Origin: Massilia brevitalea
GTDB taxonomy: Bacteria; Pseudomonadota; Gammaproteobacteria; Burkholderiales; Burkholderiaceae_D
Direction of reading: 5' to 3'
Assembly: GCF_030711405.1 (NCBI RefSeq)
Contig: NZ_JAULSI010000025.1
Coordinates: forward strand, 1 to 58,381
DNA: 58,381 nt
Under the pieces are notes generated by a model that had not been told where the DNA came from, searched no databases, and saw nothing but the letters and a program-made list of their open reading frames with translations. The position numbers and the translations under genes are program-made. Shown in pieces: positions 1 through 8,294 of this stretch; the first letter of the stretch is position 1; each line of letters opens with the position of its first letter.

Positions 1-33
1 ACCGTCCGCGTCCTGAAGAAGGACCTTAACTGA
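1..33 (+). CDS. 3' end of an unidentified gene
   Basis: The first 33 bases read as an open plus-strand frame ending in TGA, coding for a C-terminal peptide TVRVLKKDLN. Third codon positions are GC-rich like the neighbouring genes. This is probably the tail of a gene that begins before the window. Ten residues are too few to assign a family. It converges on the ene-reductase gene at 80. Confidence 0.4.
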   Translation, partial: TVRVLKKDLN

Positions 34-79
34 ACGGCATTACGGCCATCGAGCCGCGTTTTTCATTCCATCCGACTGA

Positions 80-1180
80 TTATTCCGCCGCGCGATAGCG
101 CTCCAGCCAGTGCGCATACGGCGCCGGCAGCGTCCACGACGGTTTGTCGAGGCCCAGCGCCTTGGCTGCCGCATACGTGTAATGCGGATTACCCAGGTGC
201 GCGCGGCCGATCATGACCAGGTCCATCTGGCCTTCTTCCACCACGCGGTTCGCCACCGCCGGCGAGTCGATATTCCACGACGATGCCACCGGCAGCCCGG
301 CTTCGCGCTTGACGCGCTCGGCGATCGGCGCCAGGAAGCCCGAGCCCCATGGAATGTTCGCATCCGGGGTCGAGAAGCCGACGCTCACGTTGAGCATGTC
401 CAGGCCGGCGGCGCGGAACTGGCGCGTCAGTTCGATCGCTTCGTCCAGCGTCTCTTCGTCGCGGCCGTCGAACTCGATCACGCCAAAGCGCGCGGTCAGC
501 GGGAGATTGTCTGGCCAGACGGCGCGCACGGCGGCCAGTGTCTCGAGCAGGAAGCGGCTGCGGCCGGCGAGGTCGCCGCCGTATGCATCGGTACGCTGGT
601 TGGCGTGCCTTGAAAAGAAGCTCTGGCCCAGGTAGCCGTGGGCAAAGTGCAGTTCCAGCCATTCGAAGCCCGCTTCCAATGCGCGGCGTGCGGCGGCGAC
701 GAAGTCGGCCTTCACGCGCTCGATGTCGGCAATCGTCATCTCTTTCGGCACCTGCGACAGGTTGGCGCCAAAGGCGACTGCCGACGGCGAGATGGTTTCC
801 CAGCTGCGCGGGTCGGTCGTCGGGATGTGGTCGTCGCCTTCCCATGGACGCTGGGCGCTGGCCTTGCGGCCGGCGTGGCCGATCTGGATGCCGGCGACGG
901 CGCCGCCCGCCTTGATGCCGGCGGCAATGCGCGCCAGGCCCGGCACGTGCTCGTCGGACCACAGGCCCAGGCAGCCCGGGGTGATGCGGCCTTCAGGCGA
1001 GACGCCGGTGGCTTCCACGATCACCAGGCCGGCGCCGCCGCGGGCGATGCTTTCATAGTGGGTGGTGTGCCATTCGTTGGTGTAGCCATCGGTGGCGCTG
1101 TACTGGCACATCGGCGGCACCGCAATGCGGTTGCGCAGGGTGACGCCCTTGAGGGTGAAGGGGGTGAAAAGTGCTGACAT
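80..1180 (-). CDS. xenA: XenA-like NADH:flavin oxidoreductase (old yellow enzyme)
   Basis: FMN-dependent ene-reductase of 366 aa that reduces activated C=C bonds, and in characterised relatives nitro-aromatics and nitrate esters. It is cytoplasmic with a TIM-barrel fold. Visible marks of the YqjM/XenA subgroup are the active-site Cys25 and Tyr27 in PPMCQYSA and the substrate-anchoring His178 and His181 in ELHFAHGYL. The C-terminal LPAPYAHWLERYR is, from memory, close to that of Pseudomonas XenA. Length is normal for the subgroup. It stands alone on the minus strand, and its upstream side faces a hairpin-repeat pair and yajC. A second family member lies at 23438. The physiological substrate cannot be told from sequence. 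Confidence 0.9.
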   Translation of the reverse strand: MSALFTPFTLKGVTLRNRIAVPPMCQYSATDGYTNEWHTTHYESIARGGAGLVIVEATGVSPEGRITPGCLGLWSDEHVPGLARIAAGIKAGGAVAGIQIGHAGRKASAQRPWEGDDHIPTTDPRSWETISPSAVAFGANLSQVPKEMTIADIERVKADFVAAARRALEAGFEWLELHFAHGYLGQSFFSRHANQRTDAYGGDLAGRSRFLLETLAAVRAVWPDNLPLTARFGVIEFDGRDEETLDEAIELTRQFRAAGLDMLNVSVGFSTPDANIPWGSGFLAPIAERVKREAGLPVASSWNIDSPAVANRVVEEGQMDLVMIGRAHLGNPHYTYAAAKALGLDKPSWTLPAPYAHWLERYRAAE

Positions 1181-1309
1181 GGGAGTGGGGATCTTCTGTA
1201 AAAATAAGCTGGTCAGGCGCGGCCGTTGAGCTTGGCGGCGCGGGACGGGGATGATAACCGCGTGTCGGAATCTTCGCTGGAGACGCTTAAATGTGAGCGT
1301 TCACTTTCC

Positions 1310-1422
1310 GTAGGGTGGGCACTTGTGCCCACGCGGTACCCCAGGTGATCAGTCGAACCTTGCGAGCTCGACCGTTACGGTGCGCAAAGGTACGACCGCG
1401 TGGGCACGAGTGCCCACCCTAC
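1310..1422. repeat. Inverted pair of dispersed hairpin repeats (locus 1)
   Basis: Two copies of the window-wide hairpin repeat face each other: forward at 1310-1336 (stem GGGCAC/GTGCCC) and reverse at 1396-1422. They lie in the 420-bp gap between the ene-reductase and yajC. The rest of the gap holds the short 5' regions of the two genes and nothing else I can name. There is no U-tract, so these are not classic intrinsic terminators. Confidence 0.85.
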
Positions 1423-1600
1423 AAGGGCAACCCCAGCAGCCGGTATGCATGCGCTGCAGCCCCAGTCATACACCCCCCGTTGTTGTGAATTTCCTACTTG
1501 CATTTTTTACAGCCAACCCCACATGCGGCGGAATGGCCGCTGGCAGTGCGCCGGTGCTAGAATACAGCGCTGTTTTTTTCATCTCATAATCGGAGTCCTT

Positions 1601-1936
1601 GTGTTCATTTCCAACGCTTACGCGCAAACCACCACTGCAGCCGCTGATCCTGGCCTGATGGGCAACCTGACGACCTTCGCTCCGCTGCTGATCATGTTCG
1701 TGGTCATGTACTTCCTGATGATTCGCCCACAGCAGAAGCGCCAGAAAGAAGCCAAGGCCATGATGGACGCGCTCGCCAAGGGCGACGAAGTGGTCACCGC
1801 CGGCGGCATCCTGGGCCGTGTGACCAAGGTTGCCGAGACCTATGTGACCCTGGAAATTGCAACCAACACCGAACTGGTGGTGCAAAAGAACGCCGTGACC
1901 ACGCTGCTGCCGAAGGGCACCCTGAAGTCCCTGTAA
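1601..1936 (+). CDS. yajC: Preprotein translocase subunit YajC
   Basis: Small single-span inner-membrane protein, 111 aa, that associates with SecDF and SecYEG. I chose the GTG at 1601: it is preceded by GGAG at 1592 and gives MFISNAYAQ, matching the length and N-terminus of known YajC proteins. The reading frame stays open upstream, but that part looks non-coding. A hydrophobic segment at about residues 22-42 is followed by the family motif MIRPQQKRQKE, then the soluble domain KGDEVVTAGGILGRVTKV and the terminal LPKGT. It lies 61 bp upstream of secD in the conserved yajC-secD-secF order. Confidence 0.96.
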   Translation: MFISNAYAQTTTAAADPGLMGNLTTFAPLLIMFVVMYFLMIRPQQKRQKEAKAMMDALAKGDEVVTAGGILGRVTKVAETYVTLEIATNTELVVQKNAVTTLLPKGTLKSL

Positions 1937-1997
1937 GCCAAGCGCCGCGGCCCAGATCAAGGGCCGCACGCCGCTCAACATAGAACGCTGGAACATC

Positions 1998-3875
1998 ATG
2001 AATCGCTATCCGCTCTGGAAATACATACTGATCGCTGTCGCGCTCCTGCTGGGCGCGCTGTACACGGCGCCCAACTACTTCGGCGAATCGCCGGCGCTGC
2101 AAGTGACGACCGGCAAAACCACGGTCAAGATCACGAGCGACACCTCGGCCCAGATTGCCGACGTGCTGAAACGCGAAGGTGTTCCGGCCAACCAGGTCAC
2201 GCTCGACGGCTCCGGCAACTCGACCGCCGTGCGTGCCCGCTTCGACACCACCGATGCCCAGTTCAAGGCCAAGCTCGCGCTCGAGCGCCAGCTGAACCGT
2301 GACGCCAGCGACCCCGATTACATCGTCACCGTCAACCTGGTGAAGAACACCCCGGCCTGGATGCAGTCCCTGCGCGCGCTGCCGATGAACCTCGGCCTCG
2401 ACTTGCGCGGCGGCGTCCACTTCCTGCTGCAGGTCGACTCGAAAGCCGTGCTCGAAACCCGCGTGAAGAGCACCCAGACCAGCGTGCGCAGCGTCCTGCG
2501 CGACGCCAACGTGCGCCATGCCGGTATCGAGCGCAACGGCAACGCCATCGAAGTGTCCTTCCGCGACGAACAGACCCGCGCCGCCGCCCGCACCGTGCTG
2601 GGCAAGCAGATGGCCGACCTGACCCTGGCTGACGCCGCCGACGGTACCGACCTGAAACTGATCGCCACCATGAAAGCCGATGCACTCAAGCGCATCGTCG
2701 AGGAAGGCGTCAACCAGAACATCTCGACCCTTTCGAAGCGGATCAACGAACTCGGCGTGACCGAGCCGGTCATCCAGCGCCAGGGCGCCGACCGCATCAT
2801 CGTGCAATTGCCGGGCGTGCAAGACGTGGCCCGTGCGAAAGACCTGATCGGCCGCACCGCCACCCTGGAACTGCGCCTGGTCGACAACAGCGTGACCCCG
2901 GGCACCGAACTCTCCAGCACGATTCCGCTGAACTCGGAACTGTTCACCGAAGGCCGCGGCGCCCCGGTCGTGGTGTCGAAGGACATCATCCTGACCGGCG
3001 ACTACATCACCGGCGCCGTTGCCAGCTTCGACCAGAACCAGCAGCCGGCCGTGTCTGTCGACCTGAACGGCGACGGCGGCCGCAAGATCCGCCTGGTGAC
3101 CCGCGAAAATGTCGGCAAGCGCATGGCGATTTTGCTGAAAGAAAAGGGCAAGTACACGGTGCCGTCGGCCCCGACCATCCAGAGCGAACTGGGTTCGACC
3201 TTCCAGATCACCGGCATCGGCAACGCCCAGGAAGCCAACGAACTGGCCCTGCTGCTGCGCTCGGGCGCGCTGTCGGCCCCGATGGAATTCATCGAAGAAC
3301 GCGTGGTCGGCCCGCAGCTCGGCGCCGAAAACATCTCGCGCGGCCTGCACTCGACCCTGTGGGGCTTCGTGGCGATTGCCGTCTTCATGATCATCTACTA
3401 CCACATGTTCGGTGTCTTCAGCGCCGTGGCGCTGGCCGCCAACGTGCTGTTCCTGCTGGCCCTGCTGTCGATGCTGCAGGCAACCCTGACCCTGCCGGGT
3501 ATCGCCGCAATCGCACTGGCGCTGGGTATGGCAATTGACGCCAACGTGCTGATCAACGAGCGTATTCGCGAGGAACTGCGTGCCGGCGCGACGCCGCAAC
3601 AGGCGATCACGCATGGTTTCAGCCACGCCTGGGACACGATTTTCGACTCCAACGTGACCACCCTGATCGTTGGCCTGGCGCTGCTGATCTTCGGTACCGG
3701 TGCAGTGCGCGGCTTCGCCGTGGTGCACACCCTGGGCATCCTGACCTCGATGTTCTCGGCCGTGTTCGTTTCGCGCGGTTTCGTGAACCTGTGGTACGGC
3801 CGCCGCGGCAAGAAAGTGACCAAGCTGTCGGTCGGTACGGTCTGGACTCCGGGCCTGCCCGCTGAAAAGAAATAA
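1998..3875 (+). CDS. secD: Protein translocase subunit SecD
   Basis: RND-type membrane subunit of 625 aa that, with SecF, uses the proton gradient to help pull exported proteins through SecYEG. One N-terminal membrane span (about residues 8-26) is followed by a large periplasmic region with the family motif LGLDLRGG near residue 133, then five C-terminal spans from about 450 to 615. The RND signature GMAIDANVLINERIREE lies near residue 510. Length is typical of proteobacterial SecD. secF starts 12 bp after its stop with its own Shine-Dalgarno (GAGGAA), so the two are co-transcribed. Confidence 0.98.
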   Translation: MNRYPLWKYILIAVALLLGALYTAPNYFGESPALQVTTGKTTVKITSDTSAQIADVLKREGVPANQVTLDGSGNSTAVRARFDTTDAQFKAKLALERQLNRDASDPDYIVTVNLVKNTPAWMQSLRALPMNLGLDLRGGVHFLLQVDSKAVLETRVKSTQTSVRSVLRDANVRHAGIERNGNAIEVSFRDEQTRAAARTVLGKQMADLTLADAADGTDLKLIATMKADALKRIVEEGVNQNISTLSKRINELGVTEPVIQRQGADRIIVQLPGVQDVARAKDLIGRTATLELRLVDNSVTPGTELSSTIPLNSELFTEGRGAPVVVSKDIILTGDYITGAVASFDQNQQPAVSVDLNGDGGRKIRLVTRENVGKRMAILLKEKGKYTVPSAPTIQSELGSTFQITGIGNAQEANELALLLRSGALSAPMEFIEERVVGPQLGAENISRGLHSTLWGFVAIAVFMIIYYHMFGVFSAVALAANVLFLLALLSMLQATLTLPGIAAIALALGMAIDANVLINERIREELRAGATPQQAITHGFSHAWDTIFDSNVTTLIVGLALLIFGTGAVRGFAVVHTLGILTSMFSAVFVSRGFVNLWYGRRGKKVTKLSVGTVWTPGLPAEKK

Positions 3876-3887
3876 CGAGGAACTGTC

Positions 3888-4907
3888 ATGGAATTTTTCA
3901 AAATCAAACGGGACATCCCGTTCATGCGCCACGCGTTGATCTTCAACGTGATCTCGGCGCTGACCTTCGTGGCTGCCGTGTTCTTCCTGATCACCAAGCC
4001 GCTGCACTTCTCGGTGGAGTTCACCGGCGGCACCGTGATGGAACTGCGTTATCCGCATGCGGCCGACCAGGAAAAAATCCGCGCGACCCTGCGTTCGATC
4101 GGCCATGAAGCGCCGGAAGTGGCGAGCTTCGGCACCGCCCAGGACATCATGCTGCGCCTGCCTCCGGTGAAGACTGCAGCCGGCTCGACCGTGTCGGGCG
4201 AAGCCTTCAAGGCGGTCTGCGCCTCGGAAGGCGGCACCCCGAAACAGATCAGCGTGACGGAGAAGGGCCAGCAGATCGAACGCACCAGCTGCGCGAATGC
4301 GGCCGGCGCCGAAGTGGTGAGCCTGCAGCGCGTGGACTTCGTCGGCCCGCAGGTCGGCGACGAGCTGGCCGAAAGCGGCCTGCACGCGCTGATCATGGTG
4401 GTGGTCGGCGTGGTGATCTACCTGGCCGTGCGTTTCGAATGGAAATTCGCGGTTGCCGCGATCCTGGCCAACCTGCACGACGTGGTCATCATCCTGGGCT
4501 TCTTCGCCTTCTTCCAGTGGGAATTCTCGCTGACGGTGCTGGCGGCGATCCTGGCGGTGCTGGGTTACTCGGTGAACGAATCAGTCGTTATCTTCGACCG
4601 TATCCGCGAAACCTTCCGCAAGCAGCGCAAGATGAGCGTGACCGAGGTCATCGACCACGCAATCACCAGCACCATCTCGCGTACCATCATCACGCACGCC
4701 TCGACCCAGATGATGGTGCTGTCGATGCTGTTCTTCGGCGGCCCGTCGCTGCACTATTTTGCAATGGCGCTGACGATCGGTATCTGCTTCGGTATTTACT
4801 CGTCGGTGTTCGTGGCTGCCGCGCTGGCAATGTGGTTCGGCGTGAAGCGCGAAGACCTGATCAAGCCGGTCAAGGAAAAGGACGAGACCGACGGCGCCGT
4901 GGTGTAA
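3888..4907 (+). CDS. secF: Protein translocase subunit SecF
   Basis: Partner of SecD, 339 aa, inner membrane. The N-terminal span is followed by FSVEFTGGTVMELRY at about residues 41-55, the periplasmic segment, and five further spans. The conserved GYSVNESVVIFDRIRE sits at residue 226, the hallmark of SecF. There is a strong intrinsic terminator just downstream, so the yajC-secD-secF unit ends here. No frameshift or truncation is seen. Confidence 0.98.
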   Translation: MEFFKIKRDIPFMRHALIFNVISALTFVAAVFFLITKPLHFSVEFTGGTVMELRYPHAADQEKIRATLRSIGHEAPEVASFGTAQDIMLRLPPVKTAAGSTVSGEAFKAVCASEGGTPKQISVTEKGQQIERTSCANAAGAEVVSLQRVDFVGPQVGDELAESGLHALIMVVVGVVIYLAVRFEWKFAVAAILANLHDVVIILGFFAFFQWEFSLTVLAAILAVLGYSVNESVVIFDRIRETFRKQRKMSVTEVIDHAITSTISRTIITHASTQMMVLSMLFFGGPSLHYFAMALTIGICFGIYSSVFVAAALAMWFGVKREDLIKPVKEKDETDGAVV

Positions 4908-4923
4908 TTATTTGCTGCGCATG

Positions 4924-4961
4924 AAAAAGCCGCCACGGTGAAGGCCGAAGCGGCTTTTTTT
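4924..4961 (+). terminator. Intrinsic terminator of yajC-secD-secF
   Basis: AAAGCCGC pairs with GCGGCTTT around a loop of about 16 bases and is followed by seven T. It lies 17 bp after the secF stop codon. Confidence 0.85.
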
Positions 4962-5068
4962 ATTCGCTGAACATTTCCACACCTCGATTTTTACAAGGAA
5001 TTTGTCGATATGTGACATTTCCTGGAGTTGTGTGAGTTAACGCACAGAGAGTGGGGAGGGGTGGACCG

Positions 5069-5074
5069 TATAGT
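5069..5074 (+). promoter_or_regulatory. Likely -10 box of small RNA copy 1
   Basis: TATAGT followed by GGA about seven bases before the repeated RNA-like segment. The same box occurs at the equivalent place in copy 2 (5225-5230). Upstream, both copies share GCACAGAG (5042-5049 and 5199-5206) 26-27 bp before the -10. No good sigma-70 -35 box is visible, so activation or another sigma factor is possible. Confidence 0.55.
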
Positions 5075-5080
5075 GGACCT

Positions 5081-5142
5081 GTCTCTTTCAGGACATCCCT
5101 AGTTTTGGACTTCACCCGCTCCGTTTGGAGCGGGTTTTTTTT
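5081..5142 (+). ncRNA. Candidate small RNA, copy 1 of a tandem pair
   Basis: A segment of about 62 nt begins shortly after a -10 box and ends in a perfect terminator hairpin (CCCGCTC, loop, GAGCGGG, then eight T). The body shares an identical run of over 30 nt with copy 2 about 156 bp downstream. The block has no start codon with a ribosome site and no useful open frame. It lies in the 678-bp gap between secF and the HDOD gene. Size, tandem copies and host class recall the Rfam family named 'Betaproteobacteria toxic small RNA', but I cannot test this. The 5' end is inferred from the -10 position. Confidence 0.65.
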
Positions 5143-5175
5143 GCCCGGTTTGCTTGCGCGGCGAATAAAATAAAA

Positions 5176-5195
5176 ATGTCACATAAATGTGAAAT
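5176..5195. promoter_or_regulatory. Inverted repeat upstream of small RNA copy 2
   Basis: ATGTCACAT-AA-ATGTGAAAT: two 9-bp arms with one mismatch, 30 bp upstream of the -10 box. A half-site-like ATGTGACAT also occurs upstream of copy 1 at 5010-5018. It could be a regulator binding site. It does not match the CRP consensus spacing. Confidence 0.35.
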
Positions 5196-5224
5196 GGCGC
5201 ACAGAGTGTGCGGGAACCGGGAAC

Positions 5225-5230
5225 TATAGT
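5225..5230 (+). promoter_or_regulatory. Likely -10 box of small RNA copy 2
   Basis: TATAGT followed by GGA, at the same distance from the repeated body as in copy 1. Confidence 0.55.
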
Positions 5231-5236
5231 GGAGCT

Positions 5237-5300
5237 GTCTCTTTCAGGACATCCCTAGTTTTGGACTTTGCCCGCTCCGTTTGGAGTGGGCATTTTTTTT
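5237..5300 (+). ncRNA. Candidate small RNA, copy 2 of a tandem pair
   Basis: A segment of about 64 nt that repeats the body of copy 1 and ends in a terminator hairpin GCCCGCTCC/GGAGTGGGC followed by A and eight T. Compared with copy 1, one stem position changes C to T and is kept as a G-U pair, and the base pair closing the stem differs. So the structure is kept while the sequence drifts, which supports a real RNA. Spacing to its own -10 box equals that of copy 1, so each copy appears to have its own promoter and terminator. Confidence 0.65.
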
Positions 5301-5340
5301 GTGGGGTGGATTTGCGAAGGGCGGGGTGGCGGGCGCTATT

Positions 5341-5550
5341 GGGGCTGTTGCCTGTTGCGTTATCGGTGGGTTGAATCCGCGTGGGCACGAGTGCCCACCC
5401 TACGGTTACCGTTATCGGCGAGTTCATACACAAACCATCACCGCTAACAGCGAGTTCATACGAAAACCGGATACGCAGCGTGTCCTGTAGGGTGGGCACT
5501 CGTGCCCACGCGGATCAAAAACACCGATAACGCTAACAGGCAACAGCCCC
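5341..5550. repeat. Long palindrome built on a hairpin-repeat pair (locus 2)
   Basis: Reverse hairpin repeat at 5377-5403 and forward repeat at 5487-5513. Unlike most loci the inverted identity continues outward: 5341-5368 and 5522-5550 are near-perfect reverse complements (28 versus 29 bp, one indel). Total arms are about 63 bp around an 83-bp loop. The loop holds a 12-bp direct repeat (GCGAGTTCATAC). It lies at the 3' end of the HDOD gene. Confidence 0.85.
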
Positions 5551-5585
5551 ACTAACCGCCGCGTACGGTTTTAAAAAACCAAAAC

Positions 5586-6419
5586 CTACAACAACGCCGA
5601 CGTCAGGCTCTGCACCTCTTCCGCCGATTCTTCCATGATCCGCGCCAGGGTCCCGTCCCCCACCGCAAAATCAATGGTCGCCGCCGCCTGCACACTGGTC
5701 GCCCCTGGCCGTTCCAGCAAAGGCGACTGCGCCGGCGACAAATCGTTCGCCAGCAACAAGGTATCGCCCAGGGTCTCCGGCGGCAGCGCGCGCATGCCGT
5801 TCCACATGGCTTCGATCGCCCCCATCACCGGCGCCGGCACGCCCAGCTTGAGCAGCACGCCGCGGCCGATCGCCACTTCGCCATGCTCCAGCCAGTCCTC
5901 GGCGCCGCCTTCCAGCAGCCCCGGATAGTCGTGCGCGCGCGACAGCAGATAGAAGCCACCCACCTCGTGCACGATGCCGGCAAACATCGCCGTCTCCGGA
6001 TCGACGAACGACACCCGGCGCGCAATCACCTGGGCCAGCGCGGCCACGTGTGCCGAGTGGCGCCACAATTGATCGGCCTTGGTACGCAGTACCGGATCGG
6101 TGATCTCGCTACTGAGCTGGCGCACGATGACCGACGCCGCCAGTGCACCCAGCGTGCGGAAGCCCACGCGCTGCACCGCGGCGCGCACGTTGGTCACGTC
6201 GTTGCCGGCGCGGTTGTAGGTGACGGAGTTGGCAATCGCTACCGTGCGCGCCGCCAGCAGCGGCTCGGCCTGCACCAGGCGCGCCGCCGCATCGGCGTGG
6301 CAGTCGGGATCGTTGAGCGCACGCTGCAGCTTGAGCGTGGCGTCGACGTTGGTCGGGAAACTGAGCTCGCCGCGGATGGCCTGGGCGGCGATGCTCTTGA
6401 GGGCGTCTAGTCTGTCCAT
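5586..6419 (-). CDS. HDOD-domain protein
   Basis: Cytoplasmic protein of 277 aa dominated by an HDOD domain (about residues 10-215), a relative of HD phosphohydrolases whose metal ligands are usually degenerate and which commonly acts in signalling. Visible features are the N-terminal FPTNVDATLKLQRALNDPDC region and the HSAHVAALAQVIARRV and AGIVHEVGGFYLL helices. I chose the ATG at 6419, with AGGGAG 12 bp upstream. A GTG at 6449 would add ten residues but has its purine tract too close. TATAAT lies just upstream of the chosen ATG, so the transcript may be nearly leaderless. Output is unknown. Confidence 0.85.
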   Translation of the reverse strand: MDRLDALKSIAAQAIRGELSFPTNVDATLKLQRALNDPDCHADAAARLVQAEPLLAARTVAIANSVTYNRAGNDVTNVRAAVQRVGFRTLGALAASVIVRQLSSEITDPVLRTKADQLWRHSAHVAALAQVIARRVSFVDPETAMFAGIVHEVGGFYLLSRAHDYPGLLEGGAEDWLEHGEVAIGRGVLLKLGVPAPVMGAIEAMWNGMRALPPETLGDTLLLANDLSPAQSPLLERPGATSVQAAATIDFAVGDGTLARIMEESAEEVQSLTSALL

Positions 6420-6500
6420 CGAAAAATTATACTCCCTGCGAACAGCCACACTCCGGGGTTATTTGCCTCAGAGCATCTATTTACAACGCCGGCGCTGCCT

Positions 6501-6782
6501 TCAAGGCTCGCTGAAGATGGCGTCGCAGTCTTCCTTCGGCTCTTCGGTGTCCTGCAGTTCGTCGACCAGGCCCAGGTCGAACAGTTCCTCGACGGCGTTC
6601 ATGAAGCTGTTCAGCTTGGTTGCGCCGATCAGGCGGTAGATCTCGCCGTCTTCGTTGCGCACGCCGATCAGCATGGCTTCCTCGCGCACTTCGGCTTCCG
6701 GCGCCACGTCGAGCAGGATATTGCCAATGATGTGCTTGTCGAAATGGGCCGGCTTCTTGCCGTCGATCAGGGAAGTTTTCAA
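6501..6782 (-). CDS. Small acidic hypothetical protein, coupled to MarR gene
   Basis: 93-aa protein rich in Asp and Glu, with no membrane segment, signal peptide or known motif. It starts with TTG at 6782, preceded by AAGGA at good spacing. The TTGA overlaps the TGA stop of the upstream MarR gene, so translation is probably coupled. The sequence reads like a globular domain with an acidic tail (LQDTEEPKEDCD). I do not recognise the family. Its tie to a MarR regulator suggests a shared response. Confidence 0.75.
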   Translation of the reverse strand: MKTSLIDGKKPAHFDKHIIGNILLDVAPEAEVREEAMLIGVRNEDGEIYRLIGATKLNSFMNAVEELFDLGLVDELQDTEEPKEDCDAIFSEP

Positions 6783-7249
6783 GATGATTCCTTTTGTTGT
6801 GTTAATGAAGGGGAGGGGCGTCCTGCCCCGAGTATCCGCTCACGCAATTTTTTCAAAGCGCCGTCGACCTCGTCGAATTCGGCATCGCTGAAACCTTCAA
6901 ACAATTGCTTGCCGTGTGCAACCACCTTCGGGAGCACCTCGCGAAACACGGCGTCGCCGGCATCGGTCAGGCGCACGAAATACGAACGCTTGTCCTCGGT
7001 ACTGCGTTCGCGCAGCACCAGGTGTTTCTGTTCGAGCCGCTCGATGACGCCGGTCAGCGTGCCCTTGGTAATCAAGGTGCGTTCGCCGAGTTCCTTGTAG
7101 CTCATGCCGCTGGTATTACCGAGCGTGGCGATGATGTCGAATTGCGCGTGCGTCAAACCATACTGGCGCACGGATTCGCCCGAATACCGCTCGAAGCCCT
7201 GCAGGCATTCGGCCAGCAAGCGGACGCTTTTTAAATATCGTTCCCCCAT
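6779..7249 (-). CDS. MarR-family transcriptional regulator
   Basis: 156-aa winged-helix regulator. The DNA-binding part (about residues 30-100) shows LTHAQFDIIATLG, the recognition region LGERTLITKGTLTGVIERLEQKHLVLRERSTEDKRSYFVRLT, and the wing. MarR dimers usually repress nearby genes until a phenolic ligand or oxidant binds. The gene precedes and overlaps the small acidic gene. The EamA exporter starts 122 bp away in the opposite direction and is a plausible target, by position only. Confidence 0.92.
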   Translation of the reverse strand: MGERYLKSVRLLAECLQGFERYSGESVRQYGLTHAQFDIIATLGNTSGMSYKELGERTLITKGTLTGVIERLEQKHLVLRERSTEDKRSYFVRLTDAGDAVFREVLPKVVAHGKQLFEGFSDAEFDEVDGALKKLRERILGAGRPSPSLTQQKESS

Positions 7250-7370
7250 GAAGCGAGATTATATCCGCGAGCAGCATTTCGGCGACGACGGTTCGCTGTT
7301 AGAAGCTATCTCAGATAGCTTCTTATGGCCGAGGCGCGTACCATACCCGCTTTTCTCCGCACCGCCTTCC

Positions 7371-8273
7371 ATGACCCGCCATCTCCACGGCATCTTCGCT
7401 CTGCTGCTCGTCACGCTGGTCTGGGGCACGACCTTCCCGGCAATGAAAGACCTGACCGGCCATTTCTCGGCCGTCTGGATCATTCTCGTGCGGTTTGTCC
7501 TTGCCGCCGTATTGTTGTCGCCCTTCCTGTGGCGCGGCAAGCTGGCAGATATGCGTGCCGGCGCCATACTCGGCGCTTTGTTGTTTTTCTGCTTCGTGTT
7601 CCAGGTAGAAGGCCTGGCCCTGACCAGCTCGAACCGCAACGCCTTCATCTGCGGCCTGAACGTGCTGGTCGTGCCATTGTTGGGCGTACTGGCCGGGCGC
7701 CTGCCCGAGCGCCGTATCGTGCTGGCGCTGGTGATGTCGATCGCCGGCCTGGCCGCTTTATGCTGGGACGGCGGCGCCTGGGGAACGGGAGATTCGCTCG
7801 CCCTGATGAGCGCGCTGTGCTTCGGCGTCTACATCAAGGTCATGGAAGTGCAGACCCGGCGCGCCACGCGCCTGCTCACCGTAACCGCCGCCCAGATCGG
7901 CACGGTCGGCCTGTGCGCCGCGCTGTGGCTGTTGGCGCGCGAAATGCCGATGGAGGCCGTGGCCCGGTCCGCCTATCTCGACGGTGTGTTCGGCCAACTC
8001 GGCCAGCATGGCTGGAACTTCGCCTACCTGGGCGTGGTGGCCACCGCCGCCATCATCTCGCTGCAAACCTGGGGCCAGTCGCGCACCTCGGCCAACGAAG
8101 CGGCGGTGGTGTACGCCTTCGAGCCGGCTGCGGCGGCCTTCTTCGGCTACTTCTGGCTGGGCGAAGCCCTGACGGCGCGGGGCTGGCTCGGTGGCTTGTT
8201 GTTGATCTCCGGTATGATAGTCAGTCAATGGAATTCCGAACGCCGGCCATCCGCCGCGCTTGCTCCCGAGTGA
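7371..8273 (+). CDS. EamA-family (DMT) transporter
   Basis: 300-aa inner-membrane protein with two EamA repeats, about ten membrane spans, typical of drug/metabolite exporters. The motif LVWGTTFPAMKDL near residue 14 marks the first repeat. I chose the ATG at 7371 because the open frame upstream (from 7104) runs through the MarR gene on the other strand and looks non-coding. The ribosome site is weak. The substrate is unknown; many relatives export amino acids or nucleosides. The ArgR-like gene starts 21 bp downstream, so both may share a transcript. Confidence 0.9.
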   Translation: MTRHLHGIFALLLVTLVWGTTFPAMKDLTGHFSAVWIILVRFVLAAVLLSPFLWRGKLADMRAGAILGALLFFCFVFQVEGLALTSSNRNAFICGLNVLVVPLLGVLAGRLPERRIVLALVMSIAGLAALCWDGGAWGTGDSLALMSALCFGVYIKVMEVQTRRATRLLTVTAAQIGTVGLCAALWLLAREMPMEAVARSAYLDGVFGQLGQHGWNFAYLGVVATAAIISLQTWGQSRTSANEAAVVYAFEPAAAAFFGYFWLGEALTARGWLGGLLLISGMIVSQWNSERRPSAALAPE

Positions 8274-8294
8274 ACAACCTCCCGATTCGTCCGC

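Noticed and set aside
1310..1422. Hairpin repeats as intrinsic terminators
   Set aside because: None of the copies is followed by a U-tract, and several loci have a separate true terminator next to them (40391, 44571, 52061).
5176..5195. CRP site upstream of the small RNA
   Set aside because: The half-sites are inside-out relative to TGTGA-N6-TCACA and the spacing is wrong; kept only as an unnamed inverted repeat.
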